Shown in pieces: positions 53,001 to 61,810 of a stretch of DNA of 64,000 nt. The notes under the pieces are model-generated. The model had not been told where the DNA came from. It saw only the letters and a program-made list of their open reading frames with translations, and did not search any database. The position numbers were made by a program, and so were the translations under genes. Numbering within the stretch: the stretch's first letter is position 1; each line of letters opens with the position of its first letter. Source of the DNA: Mesonia maritima. GTDB taxonomy: Bacteria; Bacteroidota; Bacteroidia; Flavobacteriales; Flavobacteriaceae. Location: contig NZ_JBHLUA010000004.1 in NCBI RefSeq assembly GCF_042433895.1, positions 1 through 64,000 on the forward strand, read 5' to 3'.

Positions 53001-53258
53001 CGTTTTAGACCAATTTTAATGACTTCTTTTGCTTTTATCGCCGGCTTAATTCCATTGATAGTTGCAACCGGAGCAGGAGCAATCGGAAACCGAACGCTAG
53101 GAGCTTCAGCTTTAGGCGGAATGCTTTTCGGAACCATTTTCGGTGTAATTATAGTTCCTGGTTTATACTACATTTTTGGTAGTCTGGCCGAAGGAAAATC
53201 ATTAATAAAATATGAAGACGATAATCCGTTAACAGAAGATTTTGAATATGATAAATAG
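50094..53258 (+). CDS. RND multidrug efflux transporter (HAE1/AcrB family)
   Basis: A 1054-aa inner-membrane pump exchanging protons for drugs. The layout is standard: TM1 at 10-28, periplasmic porter domain (about 40-330), TM2-6, a second porter domain (about 560-870) and TM7-12. Proton-relay Asp residues are in GIVVDDAIVVVEA, and the GLLGKNAVLIVEFA motif is in the second half. The AcrB-like GFFxPSEDQG motif is present. Substrate is unknown. Confidence 0.95.
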   Translation: MFKRFIHRPVFAIVISIIIIFMGSLAIKQLPISQFPQIAPTTVNIFVAYPGASADVLVKSTLITLENSINGVQDMRYIATDATSAGEATLRIIFEPGTDPNEAVVRVKTRVDRVMPLLPELVQREGVTITPIQPSMLMYVNLYSKNESMDEKFLYNYANVKMIPEINRIKGIATSNILGSRKYAMRVWLNPDRMRAYDVSVDEVMEAMKEQSIVGRPGRLGRSSGIEAQSLEYVLTYKGRYNEPEQYENIIIRANPDGESLHLKDIGRVELGSEFFDIYSNLDGHPSAAIVLKQNYGSNASDVIDEVKAKLEDMRVDFPPGMDYKISYDVSQFLDASIEQVVHTLRDAFFLVAIVVFIFLGDWRSTLIPILAVPVSLVGAFFVIQFFGISINLVTLFALVLAIGIVVDDAIVVVEAVHAKFEEDPKISPYKAVKKVLGEISGAIIAITMVMVSVFLPISFMSGPVGTFYRQFSITMASAIVISALIALTLTPVLCAMLLKNHHGKEKKKNILTKGLDKFNSGFDKLTGKYVGILKRIVSRRWLTFAILLAFCAGIFLENQILPSGFIPSEDQGTIYAIIQTPPGATLERTNEVSMQLQKIAEEVEGIESVSSLAGYEIMTEGRGSNAGTCLINLKKWSDREHTVTEIMEELEEKSKNLGAVVEFFEPPAIPGFGSSGGFSLRLLDQNTDTDYQEFDKINQEFMENLGKRKELKGLFTFFAANYPQYELEFNNELAMQKGVSIGKAMENLNILIGSTYEQGFIKFNRFFKVYVQSDPKFRRLPSDVLNMYVKNEEGEMVPYSAFMKLKKLQGPNEVTRFNMYNSAAIRGLPAKGYTTADAIEAIREVAKETLPKNYDIAWEGLSYDESHRGNESLYIFLIVLVFVYFVLAAQYESFIIPLTVIFSLPVGVFGSFMLLKLMGLQNDIYAQIGLIMLVGLLGKNAVLIVEFAVLKHREGYTILESAIEGAKVRFRPILMTSFAFIAGLIPLIVATGAGAIGNRTLGASALGGMLFGTIFGVIIVPGLYYIFGSLAEGKSLIKYEDDNPLTEDFEYDK

Positions 53259-54684
53259 AAAAAAAATAATTAAAGGAATAGGAATTTTAGTTTTATTCCT
53301 ATTGTTTAGTGCTTGTGGAGTTCCTTCATTGGTTCAGAAAAAAGCCAATACAAAACTTCCCGAGCAATATAAAACGTATCGCGATACCCTAAATTCAGCT
53401 AAAATTAAGTGGCAGAATTTCTTTACCGACCCTAATCTAAATCGGTTAATCGATACCGCTTTAGCAAATAACCAAGAATTGCATATTACCTTACAAGAAT
53501 TGCAAATTGCTAAAAATGAGGTAAGAGCTCGGAAAGGTGAATATTTACCTTTTGTAGGATTAAATGCCGGAGCCGGTTTAGAAAAATCGGGTCAATATAC
53601 TCGAAACGGAGCGGTTGAAGAAAATCTAGATATTAAAGAAGGAGAAGAAATGCCCGATCCTTTACCAGATTACATGGTCGGACTTTCAGCGAAATGGGAA
53701 ATTGATATTTGGCATAAATTACGAAATGCTAAGAAATCTGCAGTAATGCATTATTTATCTACCGTAGAAGGGAAAAATTTTATGGTCACGAATTTAATTG
53801 CTGAAATTGCAAATTCTTATTATGAGTTGTTAGCTTTAGACAATCAATTAGAAATTGTTCATCAAAATATCGATATTCAAACCAATGCGCTTAAAATTGT
53901 TCGCTTACAAAAACAGTCAGCGAGAGTTACGGAATTAGCGGTTAGAAAATTTGAAGCAGAAGTTTTTCACACCAGAAGTCTTCAATATGAAATTCAACAG
54001 CAAATTGTTGAAACCGAAAATAGAATTAATTTTTTAGCAGGAAGATTTCCGCAGCACGTTGAGCGTGATTCAGAAAGTTTTAGTGATTTAATTCCTGACA
54101 ATATTAGCGCGGGAATTCCTTCACAATTACTAGAAAATCGTCCCGATATTAAGCAAGCTGAACTAGAATTAGCCGCGGCAAAACTTGATATTAAAGTGGC
54201 GAAAGCTCGATTTTATCCTTCATTAGGTATTTCAGCAAATGTAGGATACCAAGCGTTTAATCCTTCTTATTTATTGAAAACGCCTCAATCATTAATTTAT
54301 TCCTTAGCGGGAGATTTAACCGCGCCGCTTATTAACCGAAACGCGATTAAAGCGTCATATTACACCGCAAATGCAGCGCAAATTCAAGCGGTTTATCAAT
54401 ATGAGCGAACTATTTTAAACGCTTATATTGAAGTGGCAAATCAGGTTTCAAAAATTGATAATTTGGGAAAAAGTTTTGCTTTAAAGAAGCAAGAGGTTGA
54501 AGCGCTTACAGAATCGATAAACATTTCTAACGATTTGTTTAGATCTGCGAGAGCCGATTATATGGAAGTTTTGCTAACGCAACGTGATGCGTTAGAATCT
54601 AAATTTGAACTTGTTGAAACTAAAAAAGAACAAATGAGCGCGTTGGTAAATATGTACCAAGCACTCGGTGGCGGTTGGAATTAA
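53248..54684 (+). CDS. RND outer-membrane efflux lipoprotein (OprM/NodT family)
   Basis: A 478-aa TolC-like channel with lipoprotein signal (LFLLFSACG), two outer-membrane efflux repeats of long helices (about 60-250 and 275-470) and the LLENRPDIKQAE motif of the NodT family. The ATG at 53248 is used rather than TTG 53242; it overlaps the pump's stop by 11 bases. It completes the tripartite operon, which ends at a terminator 15 bases on. Confidence 0.93.
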   Translation: MINRKKIIKGIGILVLFLLFSACGVPSLVQKKANTKLPEQYKTYRDTLNSAKIKWQNFFTDPNLNRLIDTALANNQELHITLQELQIAKNEVRARKGEYLPFVGLNAGAGLEKSGQYTRNGAVEENLDIKEGEEMPDPLPDYMVGLSAKWEIDIWHKLRNAKKSAVMHYLSTVEGKNFMVTNLIAEIANSYYELLALDNQLEIVHQNIDIQTNALKIVRLQKQSARVTELAVRKFEAEVFHTRSLQYEIQQQIVETENRINFLAGRFPQHVERDSESFSDLIPDNISAGIPSQLLENRPDIKQAELELAAAKLDIKVAKARFYPSLGISANVGYQAFNPSYLLKTPQSLIYSLAGDLTAPLINRNAIKASYYTANAAQIQAVYQYERTILNAYIEVANQVSKIDNLGKSFALKKQEVEALTESINISNDLFRSARADYMEVLLTQRDALESKFELVETKKEQMSALVNMYQALGGGWN

Positions 54685-54698
54685 GTTTCTGATTCATT

Positions 54699-54738
54699 AA
54701 AAAAGCCGATTTTGTTTTGTGCAGAATCGGCTTTTTTT
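54699..54738. terminator. Rho-independent terminator after the RND operon
   Basis: AAAAAAGCCGATTTTG (from 54699), a short loop and CAGAATCGGCTTTTTTT (54722-54738) form a stem with a T tract. It also faces the convergent birA gene. Confidence 0.88.
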
Positions 54739-54748
54739 GGTTTTATAA

Positions 54749-55480
54749 TTAATACAGTAATTTAATCTCTTTCACTTCAAAAGATTGTAGTAGATCATCT
54801 TCAAATAGAACTTGAAGTTTTCCTTCTGAAGAAATATTTTTAATAATTCCCGGCTTGGTTGATTTGTCTGGAAATTCGAATGTAGAAGGTTTTTCTAAAC
54901 GAAAAAGATAGGTTTTATAACGCTCAATAATTTCTGAAATTGCTCGTGAAATATTTTCCAAAACCTCTTTTTCTACTTCAGCTACAATAATTTTTAAAAC
55001 ATAATTAATATCATACTCAATTCCGGTTTTTCTTTTTAAGGAAGAAGCCTGTGGTAAATTTTCAAAATTTTGTTGATTCACATTTAGACCGATCCCGATA
55101 ATACTAGCGTGAATGTGATTACCTTTCAAAATATTTTCGATTAATATGCCACAAATTTTTTTCCGCTCTGCCAATATGTCGTTTGGCCATTTTAATTTTA
55201 ATTTCGGGATATTCAATTTATGTAAAGCTTTAATTACCGCAATTGCGGTTAATGCACTTACTTTAAATTGTTCATTTAGTGGTAGTTTTAAATTTGTCAT
55301 TAAGATGCTAAAAGTAAGGTTTTTCCCTGCTTCCGTCTTCCAAGAAGAGCCCATTTGCCCTTTTCCTGCGGTTTGTTTATTGGCTACCACATAGCAATTT
55401 TCTAAGTTGGGATTGTCTCTGTATAAATTCCTTAAGAAGGTGTTGGTGGAATCGGTGGCAAGAACTTTGATACTACGCAT
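54749..55480 (-). CDS. birA: Biotin-[acetyl-CoA-carboxylase] ligase
   Basis: A 243-aa monofunctional ligase that attaches biotin to carboxylase carrier protein. It starts directly at the catalytic domain (DSTNTFLRN; AGKGQMGSSW adenylate-binding loop; KWPNDILAERKKICGILIE), with a short C-terminal SH3-like domain (about 195-243) and no N-terminal HTH, so it is not a repressor. ATG 55480 is used rather than TTG 55489. Confidence 0.94.
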   Translation of the reverse strand: MRSIKVLATDSTNTFLRNLYRDNPNLENCYVVANKQTAGKGQMGSSWKTEAGKNLTFSILMTNLKLPLNEQFKVSALTAIAVIKALHKLNIPKLKLKWPNDILAERKKICGILIENILKGNHIHASIIGIGLNVNQQNFENLPQASSLKRKTGIEYDINYVLKIIVAEVEKEVLENISRAISEIIERYKTYLFRLEKPSTFEFPDKSTKPGIIKNISSEGKLQVLFEDDLLQSFEVKEIKLLY

Positions 55481-55506
55481 GTAAGACAAATAATAATTGT
55501 ACGAAT

Positions 55507-55552
55507 ATTGTTAGATAACAATGCAAAAAAAGACTAAAAAATAATAACTTTG
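55507..55552. promoter_or_regulatory. Palindrome and rsfS promoter box between birA and rsfS
   Basis: ATTGTTA-GA-TAACAAT (55507-55522) is a perfect inverted repeat in the 91-base divergent region. TAACTTTG (55545-55552) is a full -7 box for rsfS. A role for the palindrome is unproven. Confidence 0.45.
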
Positions 55553-55571
55553 CGGAAAATAAATAAAATTA

Positions 55572-55943
55572 ATGGTAAAAAAAGAAAATAACACAGACGA
55601 ACTCATTACACATATCCTGGGAGGAATTGAAGAAGTTAAAGGAAAAGATATTCAACTATTAGATTTAAGAGAAATTGAAAATACAGTTTGTGATTATTTT
55701 GTGATTTGTAGTGGTACTTCTAATACACAAGTCAATGCCATTGTAAACTCCATTCAAAAAACCGTTAGCAAATCTATTAAAGACAAGCCTTGGCACGTCG
55801 AAGGAACCGAAAATGCAGAATGGGTTCTTATAGATTATGTAAACGTGGTTGTTCATGTTTTTCAAAAACATATTCGAGAATTCTATGATATCGAGGGACT
55901 CTGGGGAGATGCAAAAACCACTACAATTCAAACCGATTACTAA
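55572..55943 (+). CDS. rsfS: Ribosome silencing factor RsfS
   Basis: A 123-aa protein that binds L14 of the large subunit and blocks subunit joining when nutrients are low. It shows family motifs DLREIENTVCDYFVICSG, PWHVEG near 79 and ADWVLIDY-like ENAEWVLIDYVNVVVHVF. Full length; ftsH starts 16 bases after the stop and is probably co-transcribed. Confidence 0.95.
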   Translation: MVKKENNTDELITHILGGIEEVKGKDIQLLDLREIENTVCDYFVICSGTSNTQVNAIVNSIQKTVSKSIKDKPWHVEGTENAEWVLIDYVNVVVHVFQKHIREFYDIEGLWGDAKTTTIQTDY

Positions 55944-55959
55944 ATTTTAAGAAGAAATA

Positions 55960-57990
55960 ATGGCTAAAGAGCAAAAAAATAAAAAACCAGAAAGCAAAAA
56001 ACCTAAATTTAATTCCTATTGGATTTGGGCAGGAATCATCCTAATTTTCTTAGGCGTAAATTTTTTCGGTGGAAGTTTTAACGAACCTACAAAAACCACT
56101 CCGGCAAAATTTGAAGAATACCTTAAAAATGGCGACGTTAAGAAATTAGTTATCATAAACGATCAAAAAGCGAACGTTTACTTAACAGAAGAAGCCAAAC
56201 AGAAAGACATTCATAAGAAAAAGAACGATCCTGGAATTTTACCTTCAGGAGAGTCACCAGCTTATACGTTTAATTTTGGAAGTCTAGAAAAATTTCAAAC
56301 CGATATAGAAAAAATTGAAAAGGAATATAACGTTTCTGCCAATGTAACTTTCGAGCGTGAAAGCAATATGTGGGGAGAAATTTTACTTACTTTTCTACCG
56401 TTTCTTGTTATTTTCGGAATCTGGATTTTCATTATGCGAAGAATGAGCGGCGGTTCAGGTGGAGGTCCTGGCGGACAAATTTTCAACATTGGAAAATCTA
56501 AAGCAAAATTATTCGACCAGAATACAGATGTAAAAACATCCTTTAAAGATGTAGCCGGTTTAGAAGGTGCAAAAGAAGAAGTACAAGAAATTGTAGATTT
56601 CTTAAAGCAACCTGAAAAATATACTTCCTTAGGAGGGAAAATCCCAAAAGGAGCTTTATTAGTAGGACCTCCGGGAACAGGTAAAACGCTTTTAGCAAAA
56701 GCTGTTGCAGGAGAAGCAAAAGTTCCATTTTTCTCTTTATCGGGTTCAGATTTCGTAGAAATGTTTGTAGGAGTTGGTGCTTCACGTGTACGTGATTTAT
56801 TTAAACAAGCAAAAGAAAAATCGCCTGCCATCATTTTTATTGATGAAATTGATGCGATCGGTAGAGCAAGAGGGAAAAATAATTTTTCAGGTTCTAATGA
56901 CGAACGTGAAAATACTTTAAATCAGCTTTTAACTGAAATGGATGGTTTCGGAACCAATACAAATGTAATTGTATTAGCTGCTACCAACCGAGCGGATGTG
57001 TTGGATAAAGCCTTGATGAGAGCCGGACGTTTTGACCGACAGATTTATGTTGATCTTCCAGATGTTAGAGAACGTCAAGAAATTTTTGAAGTACACTTAC
57101 GTCCACTTAAGAAAGTAGCCGAAGAGTTAGATACTGAATTTTTAGCGAAGCAAACCCCAGGATTCTCTGGAGCAGATATTGCCAATGTTTGTAATGAAGC
57201 CGCTTTAATTGCTGCTCGTAAAGGAAACAAGGCCGTTGGAAAACAAGATTTCTTAGATGCTGTAGATAGAATTGTAGGCGGTTTAGAAAAGAAAAATAAA
57301 ATAATTACTCCAGAAGAGAAAAAAGCCATTGCCTTTCACGAAGCCGGTCACGCTACGGTAAGTTGGATGCTCGAACACGCAGCACCATTAGTAAAAGTTA
57401 CTATCGTTCCGCGAGGGCAATCGTTAGGAGCTGCTTGGTATTTACCAGAAGAGCGACTTATTGTTCGTCCAGAACAAATGTTAGATGAAATGTGTGCAAC
57501 AATGGGAGGGCGTGCTGCAGAAAAAGTGATTTTCAATAAAATTTCAACTGGAGCGTTAAGCGATTTAGAAAAAGTGACCAAACAAGCTAAAGCAATGGTT
57601 ACTATTTATGGCTTAAATGAGAAAGTTGGTAATTTAACGTATTACGATTCAAGCGGGCAAAGTGAATATAATTTCACAAAACCTTATAGTGAAAAAACCT
57701 CTGAATTAATAGATAAAGAAATTTCTAATATTATTGAAACACAATACCAACGTGCAGTAGATTTATTATCGCATCACCGAGATAAATTAACTGAGTTGGC
57801 AGAAATCTTATTAGAAAAAGAAGTTATTTTTAAAGACGATTTACAAAGAATTTTTGGAGATCGTCCATTTGCGAAAAAAGGAGAGAATAATGTAAAGCTC
57901 AAAAAAGAGGAAGACCAAAAAGAATTTCCTATAAACGATTCGCAAAACCACACAGAAGAAAAAACAGAAAATAGCTCTACAAAAGAGTAA
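55960..57990 (+). CDS. ftsH: ATP-dependent zinc metalloprotease FtsH
   Basis: A 676-aa membrane AAA+ protease that degrades membrane and regulatory proteins. Two helices (about 24-42 and 147-165) flank the periplasmic domain. The AAA module has Walker A GPPGTGKT at 236-243, Walker B IIFIDEIDA and the SRH region. The peptidase has HEAGH at 460-464. The C-terminal tail is charged. A terminator follows 18 bases after the stop. Confidence 0.97.
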   Translation: MAKEQKNKKPESKKPKFNSYWIWAGIILIFLGVNFFGGSFNEPTKTTPAKFEEYLKNGDVKKLVIINDQKANVYLTEEAKQKDIHKKKNDPGILPSGESPAYTFNFGSLEKFQTDIEKIEKEYNVSANVTFERESNMWGEILLTFLPFLVIFGIWIFIMRRMSGGSGGGPGGQIFNIGKSKAKLFDQNTDVKTSFKDVAGLEGAKEEVQEIVDFLKQPEKYTSLGGKIPKGALLVGPPGTGKTLLAKAVAGEAKVPFFSLSGSDFVEMFVGVGASRVRDLFKQAKEKSPAIIFIDEIDAIGRARGKNNFSGSNDERENTLNQLLTEMDGFGTNTNVIVLAATNRADVLDKALMRAGRFDRQIYVDLPDVRERQEIFEVHLRPLKKVAEELDTEFLAKQTPGFSGADIANVCNEAALIAARKGNKAVGKQDFLDAVDRIVGGLEKKNKIITPEEKKAIAFHEAGHATVSWMLEHAAPLVKVTIVPRGQSLGAAWYLPEERLIVRPEQMLDEMCATMGGRAAEKVIFNKISTGALSDLEKVTKQAKAMVTIYGLNEKVGNLTYYDSSGQSEYNFTKPYSEKTSELIDKEISNIIETQYQRAVDLLSHHRDKLTELAEILLEKEVIFKDDLQRIFGDRPFAKKGENNVKLKKEEDQKEFPINDSQNHTEEKTENSSTKE

Positions 57991-58008
57991 ATACGGTAAA
58001 ATATCCTT

Positions 58009-58049
58009 AAAAAATCTTGATTTAGCGTTAGGTTAAATCAAGATTTTTT
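58009..58049 (+). terminator. Terminator after ftsH
   Basis: AAAAAATCTTGATTTA (58009-58024) and TAAATCAAGATTTTTT (58034-58049) form a 16-base stem. TATATTTG (58049-58056) begins at its last base and is a likely -7 box for the next gene. Confidence 0.85.
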
Positions 58050-58099
58050 ATATTTGGGATGAATCAGATAAATTTTTTTATTACACCCCTAAAACGCCT

Positions 58100-58708
58100 A
58101 TGAGTCTATTTAGAAAATTCTTAAGATCTGCCTCTAAATCAGACAAAAATAAAGATTCCAAAGATAAGGAACAGAGCAAATATATGCCAGAGCCAAAAAT
58201 TCCTACCGATGAGAATTTTATGGTGAATTTTAAAAAAAATGGGGGTAAATTTTTATACTGTTCAGAAAAATCTGAAGTTCTTGAGATCTTTAACCAAATT
58301 TTGAACGAAAATAATTGGAATAGTGCAGAAGCGTGCTGTTTCGATGAAAGTTTAAAAGAAATGTTTCAGACTGACGATTTAAAGTTTTCAACAAATTCTG
58401 AAGGTGCATTTTTTCTTTCAACTTGTGAATATTTAATTGCGAATACCGGTGCTTTGTTGGTTTCTTCAAATCAAATTAAGGAGAAAAAATTACATGAACT
58501 TCCTCATGATTTTGTCATTTTAGCAGCAACAAGCCAGCTTATAGATACTATTGGTGAAGGGCTTAGAGGAATTAAAAATAAGAATAGAAATAAAATCCCT
58601 ACCAATATTACAACCATTAAAACTTTCGAAAATAAAGAAGAGAGTGACTTTATGAGCTACGGAAGTACTACAAAAAACCTATATTTGTTGCTTTTGGAAG
58701 ATTTATAA
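58100..58708 (+). CDS. LUD domain protein (DUF162, LutC-like)
   Basis: A 202-aa protein with a charged N-terminal tail (1-35) and an LUD domain (about 60-200; TCEYLIANTGALLVSSNQ and VILAATSQLIDTIGEGL), related to lactate-utilisation subunit LutC but without lutA/lutB nearby. The role is unclear. It sits 1 base before cdsA and probably shares its transcript. Confidence 0.85.
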   Translation: MSLFRKFLRSASKSDKNKDSKDKEQSKYMPEPKIPTDENFMVNFKKNGGKFLYCSEKSEVLEIFNQILNENNWNSAEACCFDESLKEMFQTDDLKFSTNSEGAFFLSTCEYLIANTGALLVSSNQIKEKKLHELPHDFVILAATSQLIDTIGEGLRGIKNKNRNKIPTNITTIKTFENKEESDFMSYGSTTKNLYLLLLEDL

Positions 58709-58709
58709 T

Positions 58710-59513
58710 ATGAAGGAATTTATTACGAGGGGTTTATCGGGTGCATTTTATGCGTTTTTATTAATTGCAACTGTCCTCGTTTCTGAATATACCTTTTGGG
58801 GTTTAATTTTTATCTTCGGAATTATAAGTCTTTACGAACTTCAGAAACTACTTCAGCTAAATAGCTACCTTTCGTACTTTATTTTTATAGGGTTTTTACT
58901 TTATTTTAGTGTATTTAAGTTGAATTATCACGCCTTAACGGCTTTACTTATTTTTACCATTTTCGTTAAAATCTTATTGCTGAAAGATTTAATGATCATT
59001 CATAAAATTCCGCTTTTTGAAGGAAAAAAATACCTTGTCGTAATTTTCTATCTAATTTCTTCGTTCATTTTCTTAACGCTTATTCCTTATTATGATGGTA
59101 ATTACGAACCAGAACTTTTAATTGGTGCATTTATTTTAGTTTGGGTAAACGATAGTTTTGCCTATTTAGTGGGGAAAAATTTCGGTAGAAAAAAATTATT
59201 CGAACGCATTTCTCCAAAGAAAACAGTAGAGGGCTTTTTGGGTGGTTTGTTTTTTTCTTTGCTTTCTAGTTATGTAATTTATAATTATACCGCTATATTT
59301 GATTACAAAATTTGGCTAGGTCTTGCAGCGTTAATTAGTATTTTCGGAACGCTGGGCGATCTTATTCAATCGAAATTGAAACGCCAAGCAAATGTAAAAG
59401 ACAGCGGAAGATTAATGCCAGGTCACGGGGGTTTGTTAGATCGATTAGATAGCATTCTCTTTGCCGGGACTTTTATTTATGCTTATTTATTAATAGTACA
59501 AAATGTTTCATAA
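58710..59513 (+). CDS. cdsA: Phosphatidate cytidylyltransferase
   Basis: A 267-aa membrane enzyme that makes CDP-diacylglycerol for phospholipid synthesis. Seven or eight hydrophobic segments are seen, and the C-terminal CDP-diglyceride synthetase signature is KRQANVKDSGRLMPGHGG followed by LDRLDS. NDSFAYLVGKNFGRKK is the other conserved stretch. It overlaps psd by 11 bases, in line with joint lipid synthesis. Confidence 0.96.
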   Translation: MKEFITRGLSGAFYAFLLIATVLVSEYTFWGLIFIFGIISLYELQKLLQLNSYLSYFIFIGFLLYFSVFKLNYHALTALLIFTIFVKILLLKDLMIIHKIPLFEGKKYLVVIFYLISSFIFLTLIPYYDGNYEPELLIGAFILVWVNDSFAYLVGKNFGRKKLFERISPKKTVEGFLGGLFFSLLSSYVIYNYTAIFDYKIWLGLAALISIFGTLGDLIQSKLKRQANVKDSGRLMPGHGGLLDRLDSILFAGTFIYAYLLIVQNVS

Positions 59514-60153
59514 AGAAGGACATAAAATTATTGGATTTACACTATTAGCGTGTTTGCTAATAGACCTGTTAGCGTTTTATTTTATTGAAAAACTTTGGGT
59601 TTTTCAGTTAATTTTAACAGCTACCATTATCTTTTATATTCTCATACTTCAATTTTTTAGAAACCCTAAACGAAGTACAGTTGTCGATGAGAAAAATGTA
59701 GTTTCTCCGGTAGATGGAAAAGTTGTGGTAATTGAAGAGGTTTTTGAAAAAGAATATTTCAAAGATAAACGCCTACAAGTTTCCGTATTTATGTCGCCTA
59801 TAAATGTCCATGTAACGCGACATCCTATTAGCGGAAAAGTTAAATACAGCAAATATCATCCTGGTAAATATTTAGTAGCTTGGCATCCTAAATCGAGTGA
59901 AGAAAATGAGCGAACTACCGTTGTGGTTGAAAATGATGTATTAGGAGAAGTACTTTATCGGCAAATTGCCGGCGCTATGGCAAAACGAATTGTAAATTAC
60001 GCTAAAGAAGGAGAAGAAGTTATTCAAGGGAGCGATAGCGGTTTTATTAAATTTGGCTCGCGTGTAGATGTTTTACTTCCGTTAGATGCGAATATTAAGG
60101 TAAGTTTAGATCAAAAAGTAAAAGGCGGACTTACAATTATTGCGAATTCATAA
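59503..60153 (+). CDS. psd: Phosphatidylserine decarboxylase
   Basis: A 216-aa enzyme that makes phosphatidylethanolamine. Two N-terminal helices (about 8-28, 32-50) precede the catalytic part with SPVDGKVVVIEEV and NVHVTRHPISGKV. The self-cleavage motif is near the end (IKFGSRVDVLLP, where GS gives the pyruvoyl group). This is the short, archaeal-like type II form common in Bacteroidota. Confidence 0.95.
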   Translation: MFHKEGHKIIGFTLLACLLIDLLAFYFIEKLWVFQLILTATIIFYILILQFFRNPKRSTVVDEKNVVSPVDGKVVVIEEVFEKEYFKDKRLQVSVFMSPINVHVTRHPISGKVKYSKYHPGKYLVAWHPKSSEENERTTVVVENDVLGEVLYRQIAGAMAKRIVNYAKEGEEVIQGSDSGFIKFGSRVDVLLPLDANIKVSLDQKVKGGLTIIANS

Positions 60154-60157
60154 TTCT

Positions 60158-60430
60158 ATGGAAAATCAAGATTTAGACCGTAATTTTGAAGAGGCTTTCG
60201 AAAGAGCCAGTAAAACCTCCTTGCGATTTCCTCCTGATATTATGCTTCATTTTTATGCCTATTACAAAAGAGCAACAGGCGATAATACGCCACATCAATT
60301 AGAAAATCTTGATGAAACCCAATTGGTAGGAGCTTTTAAAATGAACGCTCTTTTTCAAGTAAAACATTTATCGAAAAAGCAAGCTAAACAAAAATATATT
60401 GCTTTAGTAGATAAGCATATTCCTAGATAA
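60158..60430 (+). CDS. Acyl-CoA-binding protein
   Basis: A 90-aa four-helix ACBP that binds long-chain acyl-CoA in the cytosol. It shows FYAYYKRATGDN (YKxAT motif) and the C-terminal KQKYIALVDK; the usual W in the loop is replaced. ATG 60158 is used, 4 bases after the psd stop; the TTG at 60140 would add six residues. Lipid genes cdsA and psd precede it. Confidence 0.9.
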   Translation: MENQDLDRNFEEAFERASKTSLRFPPDIMLHFYAYYKRATGDNTPHQLENLDETQLVGAFKMNALFQVKHLSKKQAKQKYIALVDKHIPR

Positions 60431-60629
60431 AAAATAGTTTACATAACTTTCTCGTTTCCACCTTTTCAATTAAAAAAGGATTACTTTTAATCTTTGTAAA
60501 ATTAAAATAACTAATAATGAAAGATGAAATTCTATTAGTTTCTATATTAATTTTATAAAGTTAAATACGTGTTATTTTGAAATTATTTAACATCCTTTCC
60601 ACTTAAAAACAAGACCTTGAAAATAAAAA

Positions 60630-61355
60630 ATGAAAACTAAAGTAGCTTTAATTACCGGAGCAAGTAGTGGAATAGGAAAAGCGATTGTTGAGAAATTAGC
60701 AGCGGAAAATTGCAAAATAATTCTTGCTAGTAGAGATATTGAAAAATTAAATAAAATTCAAAAAGAGTTAAAGGTTGAAAGTTTAGCGGTTAAGATGGAT
60801 GTGACCGATTCAGATTCAGTAGCAAATGCATTTCAAAAAATCAAAGAAAAATTTTCAACCATCGATATTTTAGTAAATTGTGCAGGAGTAATGCCACTCA
60901 GTTATTTAAAAAATCGTCATATCGAAGAATGGATGCAAACAATTGATGTAAATGTAAAAGGTACTCTGCGCTGTATTTACGAAGTTTTACCCGATATGAA
61001 ATCTCAAAAAAATGGACATATTATAAATATTGCTTCGGTAGATGGAAAGGAAATTTTTGAAGGCGGCGCAATTTACGGAGCTTCAAAAGCTGCGGTTATT
61101 GAACTTTCAAAAGCGATGCGAATGGAACTTTCTCCTGAATTTAATATTCGCGTCACTTCTATAGAACCGGGAACAGTAGATACCGATTTACGCGAAGATA
61201 TTACCGACAAAGAATTATTAGAAGATAAAGATTACGGCGGCGATGAAGCGAAACTTAAACCTGAGCATATTGCGAATGCGGTATACTACGCAATTTCGCA
61301 ACCTGAAGAAGTTAATGTAAACGAGTTGCTTATAAAACCTACCGGAAAATCATAA
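60630..61355 (+). CDS. Short-chain dehydrogenase/reductase
   Basis: A 241-aa classical SDR with cofactor loop TGASSGIG at 9-16, NNAG-type motif as VNCAGV, and catalytic Y149-x3-K153 in IYGASKAAV. Substrate cannot be assigned. It stands alone; 60431-60629 upstream holds no gene and no clear signal was seen. A terminator follows. Confidence 0.92.
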   Translation: MKTKVALITGASSGIGKAIVEKLAAENCKIILASRDIEKLNKIQKELKVESLAVKMDVTDSDSVANAFQKIKEKFSTIDILVNCAGVMPLSYLKNRHIEEWMQTIDVNVKGTLRCIYEVLPDMKSQKNGHIINIASVDGKEIFEGGAIYGASKAAVIELSKAMRMELSPEFNIRVTSIEPGTVDTDLREDITDKELLEDKDYGGDEAKLKPEHIANAVYYAISQPEEVNVNELLIKPTGKS

Positions 61356-61370
61356 ACTGGAAATGCATAA

Positions 61371-61408
61371 AAAAAAGCTGTCTAAACCTAGGTTTAGACA
61401 GCTTTTTT
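61371..61408. terminator. Perfect 38-bp palindromic terminator
   Basis: The 38 bases are fully self-complementary, with CCTAGG at the centre (61387-61392) and A6/T6 at the ends, so it can terminate the SDR gene (plus) and the convergent SRPBCC gene (minus). Confidence 0.9.
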
Positions 61409-61411
61409 CAT

Positions 61412-61804
61412 TTATAAATTACCAAGATTTTCACTTAGTGTATTTATAAATTTCTTTAAAGGAGATTTTATCATCATAGCCATCATACTATTAAATTCGC
61501 CATCAAAAAGTAATTGTACTTGACTTGAATTTTCATCCAAAGCTTTAATATCGGCTTTAAGTGTAAACGATAATTTATCACTTTTTGCGCCTAGAATTAC
61601 TAAATCATTCGGGTTTTTCTCTTGAATTTCAAGCGCAATTTCCGGCATTCCTTTCAGCTGAAATAAAAAACTATCCTTATCTAAAATTTCAAATTTCTGA
61701 ATACTCTCGGGCATTATTTTTTCGTAATTGCTTACTTCTGTTAAAAAATCAAATGTTTCTTTTTGACTTTTATTTACAGTACTTACGTTGCTTTCTAAAT
61801 GCAT
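61412..61804 (-). CDS. SRPBCC family protein
   Basis: A 130-aa protein of the START/polyketide-cyclase-like fold. It begins with the characteristic SQKETFDFLTEVSNYEKIMP pattern and ends with an amphipathic helix (SPLKKFINTLSENLGNL). It is six bases after pyrE on the same strand and is probably co-transcribed. Its ligand is unknown. Confidence 0.85.
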   Translation of the reverse strand: MHLESNVSTVNKSQKETFDFLTEVSNYEKIMPESIQKFEILDKDSFLFQLKGMPEIALEIQEKNPNDLVILGAKSDKLSFTLKADIKALDENSSQVQLLFDGEFNSMMAMMIKSPLKKFINTLSENLGNL

Positions 61805-61810
61805 AATTTT